Shown here piece by piece: positions 1 to 10,918 of a DNA stretch of 64,000 nucleotides. Under the pieces are notes generated by a model. The model was not told the DNA's origin. It ran no database searches and saw only the letters and a program-made list of their open reading frames with translations. Where the stretch lies: assembly GCA_900074885.1 (NCBI GenBank), contig FJUW01000014.1, positions 786,095 to 850,094 of the forward strand. The letters are read 5' to 3'. Within the stretch, counting starts at the first letter, position 1; every line of letters begins with the position of its first letter. Source of the stretch: Rhynchosporium graminicola. Lineage: Eukaryota; Ascomycota; Leotiomycetes; Helotiales; Ploettnerulaceae. Made by a program: the position numbers and the translations under genes.

Positions 1-1960
1 AGGCCGGAAAAGCCGCGGTTGAGAAATTTCTCTCCTGCCACGGAAGCCAAGCAGGAGCGACCAAAACGCGAGATTTTTCCCACGACCACCGGCAGGCACC
101 TCCATCACCTTGTCTCAGATAGTAGCACCCTTTTAGCAATTTACTCACCAAAGTTCCACACAGGGAAAGGAACGGCCCTCAACGTACGACGAAATGACAA
201 GCAAACGCGGAGCGTAGGTGTCGATATATTGTATGGGATCAAGGGATCGGTCGGGTATGATGTGCAACGAAGCGGACGAGGAGGACGAGGAGACAAGGAG
301 AGAGGTAAAGGGAGGAGGAGCAAGGAGCAAGGACCACAGGATGATAGGAAGCACCAGCACCAACAGTTCGTGGACAAAGGTTGCGGGCGAACGAACGGAC
401 TTGCCTCGAACGAACAGGGTTTATTTGGGTTCAATTTGACGGACTATCGCCGTGCCAGTCTCCAATCCAACTCCACGTCCCACACCCTCCGGACCATTGG
501 AAGGGATTTAGGATTGGATGGAGTAGGCGAGAGTGGGAGTGGGTTGGCCGCCGGGTACAATCTGTTATTATTTGCCAAAAGAACATTAGTAAAGTGGCCC
601 TGGATGCCCTTCTCATCTCTTTTCCGTATTTGAAACTTCCTCATGGATGTCACGATCCTGATAATGATACGTATCTTGTATAGTCATGGCACTTGTGGCC
701 CTCCGCAAGTGCGAGATGGAGCCATGATTTTCTTCAAAGTTATCTCCTATGTCTTCTACAACTGCTGCCTCTGGTGATGCGCGGCAGCATGATACACCCG
801 AGTACATACTGCATGTACATATGTAGCTTATGGCATTGTACATGCACCTCTTGCCTTACTAGGGACGTACGGACAGGAGAAGGGATGCAGATGCCATCAT
901 ATGGCAGCTGAAGACCTTGATGGGTTCGGGAAGTTGCATATGTACGAAATACGGATCTGATACTCATACCACGAGAAGCTTCAAGGAGATGCAAAGAGAA
1001 CGAGGATGTCAGGCTACTCTTGGCAATTATCCCTGGCTTCTAGAAGTTTCAGAAGAATGACCAGATATGCTTAAATCGGTTGTGGACTCGAGGTTGACAG
1101 CTGCTTACACGTTCCTTTGTTCCTCGATTGTTTGTCACTTCTTTCAAGTCACACGAGTTGCCCCGAATTCCTGTTCACCAGGGATGTACCGAAAGCGCGC
1201 CAACCGCCGCATGGCAGAACCGTGGGATTCATTCGAGTTACCAAAGGGTATAAAGGTACCTTGGTAATCCTTTCGACATGGCCAACGAGACCCTATTACA
1301 ATCGTGGTAAAATCATTAGGATACTCATGTCTTGTCGGGAGACGGCCTGGCCCTAAATTTTCCGTCTTCCATCCTCTATCTCCTATTGAATCACCGCATC
1401 CATACTGCCGAAGGTCAACACGATCAGGCAAAATCAGCAACGGCCAGCCCAGCCTACCAACCAATCACTCACTCCCTCCACCACCCAAGAACTGTATCGA
1501 AAAGACATACGTAAGGCTGATATATACATCTCCAACAAAATATCCTGTGTCGCCTGTTGCACAGGTCTTGGGCTCCCGAGCTGCCGAACTATATCTCAGA
1601 GCAGACAATCATATATGTCGCCTGTATCTTGGAGAAATATTCCGGGTTGAGTGAGATATCTTCCTTCGCCCACGAATTCTGAAGTAAGGTGTTTCTTCAC
1701 TCATCCACGTGCTCTGGATGTAGTCGACAGGCTCTTATCTGGAATTCCTATGCTGGCTGATATGCAAGCAAGCGATTTTGAATCCGGCCCTTTCTTCCAT
1801 CCTCAAACAACGACAACACCATCTTCAAACCTTCCAGCCTCAATGAAGATATCGCACAAAGCTGCTCGTATCTTCAGAATCTCAAGCTCATTCACGACGC
1901 GGTCAACTCTAATATTCAATCAACCTGAATCTATAGAGATATGCACCCCGCCATGCCCCT
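1..1960. other. No supported gene
   Basis: Several open frames occur here, the longest at 19-633 on the plus strand, but none has a recognisable domain or convincing splice structure. The stretch may hold the 5' region of a gene lying to the left of the window. I see no repeats or RNA genes. Confidence 0.5.
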
Positions 1961-2259
1961 TCAGCCCATCATCTTCATCCCGGTATCATGTACAGAGAGT
2001 TCATGGTTCGCATGTGGCCGCACAACAGTGGATTGATAGAATCTCCTAGCCCACGACAAGGCTTCTCTGCAGAAATCCGATTCCTCTTGCAGATGGGCCG
2101 CTTTCACCTGGCAGGGGGATCGGATTGGCGTCGCGAGATGCGGATTAGTCTCCGTGATGAGTCTATCGTAGATCCTGCGCCCCTGACGAGATCTTTGAAA
2201 TGCTTCAGCTGATAGGGAGGGAGGTATTGTGGATACGCTCCGTAGTATGGCATGTCCAT
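1961..2259 (-). CDS. Candidate two-exon small protein
   Basis: Not a recognised family. Reading the minus strand from an ATG at 2259 gives a Tyr/Pro-rich start (MDMPYYGAYPQYLPPYQ). A possible intron at 2107-2067 (GTGAAA...TGCAG, only 41 bp) joins it in frame to a second exon (REALSWARRFYQSTVV...) ending at a TGA at 1963-1961. The product would be about 85 residues, with no signal peptide or membrane segment. The start looks protein-like, but the intron is shorter than any other in the window and no homology is recognised. It could equally be a chance frame or the leader of a larger transcript. Confidence 0.22.
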
Positions 2260-4648
2260 AAGGTTGAATTTGCTAATGTAGGAAGGATGGTCTCATTGAA
2301 GGTTTTTATATCTCATATACGAATTATTACTAGAAATATGCTATGAGACATTCAAAATGCCTGGTATGGTCTCACCCTTCCTCATGTACCTTCCGAACGA
2401 AAGCTCCCATTTACCCGAAATATCCAAAATGCACCTTGAACTCAATCCCGACCTGTTGAGGAAACAAATCAGCAAGGGTCTCAAGGACCAGGACATGGCC
2501 AATGCTCGCTCGGCCCGGGGCACAGATCTCGGACCTGCCAGAAACATCGCCATGTCCGTGATGAACGTAAAAGAGTGTCCTTTCGCTTCTGCGGTCCGTC
2601 TTTACGATCCAACGATATCAGTGATGTGAGAGAGTGAAGCGTATGTGGGGCGGGAGGAGAGAGATTCGTGATGAGGAATGATGGACTTTTCCTTGAATGT
2701 TCGGAAACTTGGCAAGTTTTATTTATTGACTCGGTTTCGATTGATGATACGACACGACCTTTCCTACCTGCCTAACAGTAGACATCAATCTATAATAAAG
2801 ATAGTAACCACCCGCGAGGCCCAATCCTTCCGAGTTCTAAATGAGTAACAACAGCCAGGAATCTAGAGATGAAAAAGTCACTTGCTACTGTGATCTCTGA
2901 CTAGACCCCTTCAAACAGTAAGTACCTAACGTTATCAATTTTCTTGCAGCAGACTCGAAATACTTATACCAACAACGTCCAATATCCTCGCAGCACTCGT
3001 CCAAACCTACAAGTCCACTCACTCATTTCCTTCCCTACCTTATTCCACCAGGTAGGCACCGCACCGTATTCCACATGGCGTTCTGCAGCAGACTCTCATC
3101 CATCCATCCATCCAAACCTTGCTTGCAGCTGGCTACAGCTGCATGCAGGCTATCCATCCACTTCCTCGCATTCGCTAGATGTTTTACCCCTCCCTCTATC
3201 AAAGTTATACCGTACCGTACCTAACTGCTTTGCAAGATCTTGATCCCTTTCCATCCATTCCACGTCTGGAGGAGATAGCTCTTCGAGAAGTTTTCGAGGG
3301 TATCTCTCGAAACAGAGGGATTGGGTGTGAGTGATTATGCATCATCATCCATGCAATCTGTCAGGTCTTTCTATAGAGAGTCCGAGTCGTGGAGTCGCGA
3401 AGATCACTATCATCAGTAGGAAAGAAAGGGGTCCAGATGTATCAGGAGTGCAAAAGTTAGACGTATTGCGATTACCAAGGAGTCTTATAGTATGTAGATA
3501 TAATTTTCATCTTCCAATTCACTCACACCCAGCTCCCATCATTCACTAATCACCGATAAATGCACCATCTCCTCTGAATCCTCCCTTCATTCATTCTAGC
3601 TCTTTCAACCACCGCCGGATCGTGACAATCAAACCTTCTCTCCACAAAATTAAACAATCAGTCGAACGCATGTGGCGTATATATATATATATATATATCC
3701 CGGCCCAACACCCATTCCCCTTCCCCTCTATCCTCGTATCTTCCATTCCTCCAAAACTGATATAACACTCCAACTCCACAAACCCTACCCTAGCCTAGCC
3801 TAGGTCATGTTCCTTTATGTATTCATTTGATACTGCGGCTAAATGCTGTATAGTCTACAAAAACTCGCATCCTCTACTCGTGAACGGTTTTTTTCCTAAT
3901 CAATGAAGAGAGTGGCGTTGAGCAAGGCTGGGACGTAATCGACTTGTAACCGCATAGGTACCTAGGCTAGAGTAGGCTGACGGGCGGGATGGGATGGGAT
4001 GTATGGGCTGGTGAGAGGGAACTAAGCGAGGACCGTGAATACTACGGGATCTAGATTAGGTAAAGTGAACGGAGAAGAGTAGATGCGCGAAGGATCCTTT
4101 CCGAATACCGTTTAAGCCGAGGGTTATCTGCAGAGTTTATGCTCTCCGCTTTCAGCATATTTTGTGAGTCGCGAAGGGATTTTTTTCAAGCAACAGAGTT
4201 TCGCTATACTATATCCTCGGCTTTTTCACACAGATTCATTCGAAGTTTTCTTGTTAGCTTGCTAGATCTGCTTTCAGAAAAAACAAGAAAGAGATGTTGA
4301 TGAGTTCAAATTATCCTATGTCCCAAGTCATTCAAGTCGAAACGCCAACTACCTATCATAAGCCATAATTCATCCAGCCTGGCGTCTACCCAAACCATAC
4401 CCGTCCGCCTCTTTTCCGACCGTTGGTTATATTCAATAGAAACACGCGTGAGCAACACATAAACACGAGTTTCCTTCTTCCATCGACCACATCCCACGTG
4501 TCAATGCGAAGTTGTTACTCTCCCTTGAAATCTTCAAGTATGTCTTTCCTCAACGGCCGAGCAAGTCCTGCTCTTGGCACGCATTTCCATATACCCCCTT
4601 CCCCGTAAAGACATTCCCCCCTGAGCAACTGAGGCATAACCATCCAGC
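2260..4648. other. No supported gene
   Basis: I see no supported coding region on either strand. An open frame at 2357-2629 (+) lacks domain or splice support. A short TA repeat lies at 3678-3698. Pyrimidine-rich and AT-rich patches are otherwise unremarkable. Confidence 0.5.
3678..3698. repeat. (TA)n microsatellite
   Basis: A perfect alternating TA run of about 10 units lies inside the gene-poor region. It has no evident link to a gene. Confidence 0.85.
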
Positions 4649-5425
4649 CTACACCTTCCCCATCTCATCATCCTCCTCCTCCGCTCTTCTCTCCTCCCTC
4701 CTCATCTCCTCAGCCATCCTCTCCGCCTCAGCCGCACATTCCTCATCCCTAACCTCCCTCACCCACAACACCCTCGCATACCCTCTAACACAAAGCGCAC
4801 CCGCCAACTGAAGAACCGTAGCTGCCACCACTCCAGCACCTAACATAAGCTGTCCCAGAAACACGGTCTGTGTGCAGCTTTCGGGCGTGAATTCTGATTG
4901 TGTGAGATATTCGCTGTGTGGGGCGTGGTGAGGGGTGAGTGCGTAGAGGATGGAATTTGAGGAGGAGGGGAGAGAGGAGGGGTTGAGTGCTGAAAAGGGG
5001 GCGCAGATCGAGGAGGAGAATGAGGTAATGGTGAGCAGGATGAAGAAACGGGGGATGCTGGAGAGGAGGGTGTCGAGGAGGAGGTAGTTTGCGAAGATGG
5101 CTACTGAGGGGGCGTGTTGCTGTTGTTGAAATACGTGTTAGCATTTCCTTGCAAACAAGAATTGTGTTCCAATGCTGGGATTCAAAAGACGAGCCATCTG
5201 CTAGATTTCCTCTTTCTGTCCTTTTTAGGTCGGGGGTAGACATACCCTCAGAGCTCCAATAAATCCAAACACACTGAGTAAGTTCGCGACATGTAAATAC
5301 CAGCCAAAATTACCGGCGAGATGGTACGGATCTTCTGGGAGCTGGTAGAAGAAAACTGCCGAGAGGATATTGCTAGTTAAGGTTGCGAGGGCAACAATTA
5401 ATGTGACTGTCCTGTTCCAAAGATG
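4649..5425 (-). CDS. Four-helix membrane protein, 5' end unresolved
   Basis: Family not recognised by name. Two exons are clear. Exon A (5425-5246) encodes 60 residues beginning HLWNRTVTLIVALATLTSN, and the intron is 5245-5120 (GTATGT...CAACAG, branch GCTAAC). Exon B (5119-4649) encodes 156 residues and joins in phase 0. Hydrophobic segments are seen at about residues 6-26 and 38-59 of exon A, and in exon B at its start and around FLGQLMLGAGVVAATVLQLA. The C-terminus is a charged, Glu/Arg-rich cytosolic-type tail ending in EEDDEMGKV. The protein is probably an integral membrane protein of at least 216 residues. The upstream part is unclear: a reading frame ending in RTETRIAMIAHE stops 14 nt before exon A, and all three frames carry stops there. 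An additional 5' exon, perhaps including the ATG at about 5735, is likely. Confidence 0.62.
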
Positions 5426-8400
5426 CTTAGCTTGACCTACTCATGCGCAATCATAGCAATTCGAGTTTCGGTTCTGGGGAGGTGGTATAGCGTTTAGATG
5501 GGGAGCTTATAACTGGAATATAGAACTTCTTGCGCCTCCACAGGTGAAACACGAATGGATGTCATTGAAACCCAATTCCTTGAAAGCGAAAGCCTGGACA
5601 TGTTTGAAAGGAAGAGGTGTTATGTAAGTAGCACAGAATCGCTCTAAAGGGGACAGATCTAAAGCTTCCCCTTCAAGAAAGAGTCAACATACCTCGTCCC
5701 CGAATACGGCACCATCTTGAGAGACATTCCCCCTCAAGCTTCCGAGCTTCACAGCCCTGGTCTGGACTCTAAGCTTTCAGTATATTTTCCAAAGAAGGCT
5801 TGTATTCATTCGTTGTAGTCAAGATCGTAATGCCAGAATTCTTTCCTCCTCGTGCTTCCGAGTTGAATTCAGTGATCGGTCTGTCAAACAGTATGGTCGT
5901 GTGTCGTATGTCGTATGTCGTATGTCGCGTGTCGTTCCTTCTCTCCTCTCCCCTCCTCACTTAAATTTGTCCAGCCGACTATTCCGGATACAAGCAACTC
6001 CGGTGATCAAAACAAAACAAAAAAACTCGGTATCCGATTCTCAAACCCAAGACTCTGTGATTCTACCAAGCCAAGATAGTGAGTGAGGAATGTAACGACC
6101 GTGTGAGGAAGCAAGACTTACATATTACTCCGGATATAATTATACCTGTATGGGAGGCAATGAAGAACATGTAGTAATAGTAAGGCGGTATGGTCTGTAT
6201 GTAGGCTTGATGTCTAAATATCCAAGTGCTCCTTACTGTATTGTATGTATCAATGATAGGCCGATGACGTGCCTGGCATGAGTCGAGGCGGCCGTACAGA
6301 GTAACCGCGAACTCGGCAAGCGCTAGGGCATATACAATACTGTACTGTACTACAACTGCACACCGCATGCGAACTTGTGGTCCGGAAATGACGGGCCACA
6401 AGGCTAGGCCTAGGCTAGCTGCTGTAGGTACGAAACTATCTTGCTTACAGGTCAATGATGTTCTCTTTTTTTGGGCGGGGAACGGCATCTCGTTGCTGGA
6501 ATAAAACTTTTGTTAATTCTATTTTTGGGTGTCGTTATCAGGGTGTGAGGATTTGGGAAATTGAAAATCCGGGGTTAGGGAGGGGAGGGGATCTCAGAGG
6601 TAGGTAGGTAGGTAGGTGTGTGAGCAGGACATGTGCGCTGGTGATCATGGAGATGCACGCAGGGAGCGAGGCGAACAAAGTGCCGTGTGAGGCTGACTGA
6701 GATGTACTCCGTACAAGTACCTCCCAAGCCTCCAGAGTTGATCCTCAAGCGGAAAGAAAAGCCTCTTTTATGGAGAATGCAAGTGAGATATTAAACGTAG
6801 TGCTTGCTACAGTAGGATGTCGATCTTGAAGTCTGGATCATGATGGTAACGGATATACGGTGTGGATGACGATGTATGTAGTCTTGATCTATGAGCTTCT
6901 TTTTTTTCTTTCTTTTTTTCTTTTTTTTCTTTTTGGTACAGGGCATACTTTTGATGGCTCGGATGTGCTAGTTGGGAGAAGGGCTGGGAAATAGGGGTTC
7001 CGAAGACCCTGAGGGTCGAAATCGGGAGATTTTATAAGTCGTGTCTCGAATCTTCGAGGATATTTACCGTAAACGGAGTTAGTGAGAGGAGAGAAAGAGG
7101 TAGGGACGCTTGGCAACTCGAGAGGCGAAAGTCATGGATATATTTGGAAGTACATCATGAGGCTCTAGAAATTACACAATCCGTTATCTAAACAGGATCT
7201 AACGTCTAAATGCGATCGACCTACTTGTTCAGTATTGACTATCCAGTATCCCGACTTGCTTACTTTTCTGAATTAGTACAACTCGGTGTCTAGGCCAGGG
7301 ACAACCTTGAGAAGTGGACTATCTCGCTTAGTCAAGTCGTCTTATGTACCGAGGCGAGGATTTATCGTTTTTCCATATCATACCTTGTGAGATAGCAAGA
7401 CTATTATTCCTATCATATTCAAGGTCTGGCATTCTGAAATTCTGGGAATATACTCGCGGCAAGACAAGGACTCGGGTACTTTTGATTTTCAACTCTATAG
7501 GTTCGGACAACACTTGTTGGAGACGACAGCTTATCGTAGAACCACACTGTGTGTCTTTCGGGATGCTGTTTCATCTGATCATGTTCTCTATCGTCTTACG
7601 GTGAAAGCCTCAATCTATCGAGCCTCAAGACGAGGGTAGTCTCAAGGGCATCATTCTGAAGGTTGTAAGCTGATCATGTAGAGATCAGGAAGAGAACCAG
7701 ATTCTTGATATTCATCCCTCTCAAGAAATCCGGCATTTTTGTATTCACAGAGTAGAAAGTAGCACTTCTTCCGTATTCTTGATACTCTATCATGCCCTGG
7801 ATGCATTCTTTTCCTATTCTATATCATATCATACCTAAACAATTCAGAACAATAAGTTCCTTGGGCCTATAAGCATTCAACAGAGCAAGCCAAAAACATG
7901 TGGCGTTCCTCAGCGCGGCGGCCAATCGTGCCGCCTACCATCGGTAGACTTGTCCTGCGTTTCCGTCAGTCCCGGTTCCCATATAAAGGGTCTTTTCTGG
8001 CCGATATCTAGGTAGGTATGCAGCCTGGTATAGACCACATGCCGTCTTCAGACGATCTATCTGGTAAATAATCTTTTTGGCCGATTTGAGTGAGAGATCG
8101 TGGGCTCCTGGCGTCAGGCACAAGGGATGGGAACAGCCTTCATCTTGACCTTTTGACCTCTCGAGCTACGCGGGGTAGCGCTCCGGAGAGTTCGGTGCGG
8201 TGCGGTGTGGACGCTGCATTGCATTTGTGATACGCCAGATCAGACCAGAAAAGACTCGAGTTGGAGTTACATAGGTATGGGGAAGTAGGTATTTTTTGCC
8301 CTTGGGATTCCAGGGGATGACAGGGGATGAGGGACGGGAAGGTGCATGTTTATCTCAGATCTTCAGACGATGATGTTCTGGGTTTGTTTGTTTAGTTAGA

Positions 8401-10275
8401 ACATCAAGGACATCCTCCTACTTCCTGGGACCAGGCTGGGGTTTCTTGGATACCAGGACCACCAGGGCAAATCCACGGGTGCTTGTGAAACGGTTTCGTC
8501 TCAGCCAGCTCGGCTTTCGGTTGGCTGCTGCATGGTATTTTACCCTGGTAGGATCATTAGAGGGCGAAAGGGATGGAAGTTAGGTAGTCTGATAATTATT
8601 GTGGTTCTGTATGAGTGCCATGAACTGACACTGCCGACCCGACGCTCAAATTTAGCATCATCGGACGAAACGAGGGGGAGCTGAGTGGGATTATTTGGCT
8701 GACTTACGAGGTCGGGGCTGAGAAGTGAGTAGGAGTGCCGTACCTACAGCCTATTTCCAGCCAAGAGTAAGACGATACTGCAAATAAGTATGGTGTCGGG
8801 TCAGACTTGAATCAGCACTGCTGCGGAATATATGGTGTTGCTATGGACAAAGAAGGACAGGTAGACTCTTGGCTGGAAGGAACGAATGCGTAGATGGAAG
8901 GACAACAAGCAAAGCAGTATCTCGAATTTACCTTTTCCCGCTGTTACCCGGAATGCGGAAATCTTTCAAGGTGGTGAGCTAGAAAGAAGAGAGAAGCGAG
9001 GAATGACGATTATCCTCGTTCAAAGAATCGCTAGCTGCCAAACAAGTTGATTATTCTAGGTCATATCTGGAAGGAGAGGAGTGGTGGTACGAGATCATCG
9101 TATTGGCCAACGTGTGTAAAGACCTGGTGTTGTGGTCTGGCCGGCGGATAAAAGTCGGGCGCCATATTAGGTAGGAGTCTAGGACCGTCAGGTCGAGAAC
9201 GTGGCACGTTGAGATAGGTATGTCTTTAATATAAGAGAGGGTGTAATACACAGAAGTACGGATAGGTGAATTTGGTGGGTTTAAATGTCCCACACAAGGC
9301 ATCCGTTGAATTAATATAAGAGAAGATATAATATACAAAACTGGACCCGAATCTACCGGAATATTTCATTCAGATAAGCATTTCTGTGAGAGAATTTATT
9401 ATTAGGTAGGTCTCGTGAACAAATTAGATCCCCTTGACTGGACGGATGAATGCTCTTGAGAAGCATATTTTATGAACTACCTACCTAGCCAAAAGAACTA
9501 TGCCTACAGCTACACAAGACTACAGTACCTACCTCCGTACATCGACCATACACATAACTTTATACCGACCATACGCATTGCCACCCTTCGGGGTGCCTCA
9601 ACTTTTTCGAAGAATTTTTTCGAAGAATTACCCCCCAAAAGACCCTTATTCGGAACTTAGCTGTGACCCGAATCTTAACCAGAACGCAGACCATAACTGA
9701 TCCAAACTGCTCGCAATTGCGATCGTTCGCCGACCCCTAATCGTGAGGACCCTGAAAGAGAGCAAGAGCGGGAGATTCTCCTGGGAAAATACCCGAACAG
9801 GTTTAGCTGCATGGTCGATAAGAGATTCATGTGGTCGATATACTTAAAGTCTTACAAGGTAACTACAAGGTAGCTAGCTACCCAGGTGGCTATCTTATTA
9901 TTATGCTTTTTAATACTTGATGTACAGCCACAAGCGAAATTGAAGCCTCGGACTTTGTAACTTGACCTACCTATCTGGTGATTTCAAGATAGTACGGACG
10001 GGCTTTGGAGGGAATTATAGAACACGCTCGATATATCTCCTGCGAGTTATTATATTGGGATCGCGAGGTACTGTGCTTGGAAGTGGACGATCAAGTAGAT
10101 GTGGTCAGATCAGCTCAAGTCAAGCAAGTGATACATAACTCAAAAGGCACCTAGCTACGGTAATGCCGACCCACTCACTCACTCCACTCCACCTCAATCA
10201 ACGCGCGCTAGGCCCAGACCCAGCCAGCCAGCCAGGGGGCGCGGCCCTCTGTCAATAACGGTACAGCACAGTACC
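5426..10275. other. Long gene-poor region
   Basis: About 4.8 kb with no supported coding sequence beyond the missing 5' end of the membrane-protein gene. It contains a short GGTA tandem at about 6600-6617, a poly-pyrimidine tract at about 6898-6933, and many GTAGGTA/CTACCTA-like motifs. Frames such as 6063-6488 (-) are composition-driven and have no domain. Confidence 0.5.
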
Positions 10276-10307
10276 TACAGTACAGTACATCACAGTACTG
10301 TACTGTA
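10276..10307. repeat. Perfect 13-bp inverted repeat (hairpin)
   Basis: TACAGTACAGTAC at 10276-10288 is followed, after a 6-nt spacer, by its exact reverse complement GTACTGTACTGTA at 10295-10307. It is embedded in a wider CAGTA/ACTGT tandem. It lies about 610 bp upstream of the nucleotidyltransferase start codon, in the likely promoter or 5' leader. It could form a cruciform or RNA hairpin; function is unknown. Confidence 0.8.
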
Positions 10308-10357
10308 CTGTATTACTTGTATTTATGTCTCCGCTGAAAAAGGTACCTAACCTACTT

Positions 10358-10383
10358 GCCCTGCCCTGCCCTGCCCTGCCCTG
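10358..10383. repeat. (CCCTG)n tandem
   Basis: About five copies of CCCTG in the leader upstream of the nucleotidyltransferase gene. The apparent Pro/Ala/Leu-rich open frame across it (10325-10828) is explained by this and the next repeat. Confidence 0.8.
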
Positions 10384-10631
10384 TCCAGCCCAGCCCAGCC
10401 CGTACTTTCAACCTCAGGGAACAAAGCAAACCACACCAAAGCATCAACGCTTTTACCCAAACCTCCTCGACACTTCTCTCATCCCATCCCATCTCTTCCT
10501 CCCTCTGCTCCCCCTGATCCATGGCCTCTCTGCTCATTGTGTAAATACCCAGCTTCCTCTCAGATCGCATATTGCTCTTCGCTGCGAGTCTGCGGGAGGG
10601 CCCCGATTTCCCCAATCGACCGTTCGTTGTA

Positions 10632-10671
10632 GAAGGAAGGAAGGAAGGAAGGAAGGAAGGAAGGAAGGAAG
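10632..10671. repeat. (GAAG)n tandem
   Basis: About ten units of GGAA/GAAG form a purine-rich tract about 250 bp upstream of the ATG at 10919. It is probably in the promoter or 5' untranslated region. Confidence 0.85.
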
Positions 10672-10918
10672 GGGGCAACAACCCAAGACATCAAACCACA
10701 TTCACGTCGAACCTCAACCAAAAGCAAACAGCCAACCACTCTATTACTGGTTTGCAGGTAGTCAGACGAATCATCCTCACCTTCCACCGGCGGTGCTAGC
10801 ATTTGTCTTATTGTGCCTCTTCGTCTGACAACACCCTCCACCATTCACGCCCCCTTCCACCTCTTGAAGACTCAGAGCGAATTTCCACTACCGCACGACT
10901 CCTCGCAGTCGTGAGTGA

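Noticed and set aside
19..633. 204-residue plus-strand open frame at the left edge
   Set aside because: No domain, odd Arg/Gly/Lys composition from a purine-rich stretch, and no splice or promoter support.
6063..6488. 141-residue minus-strand frame
   Set aside because: No domain; hydrophobic stretches follow from local composition; no splice or promoter support.
10325..10828. 167-residue plus-strand frame and overlapping minus-strand frames
   Set aside because: Explained by CCCTG and GAAG tandems; several frames are open on both strands for the same reason. Treated as leader of the nucleotidyltransferase gene.
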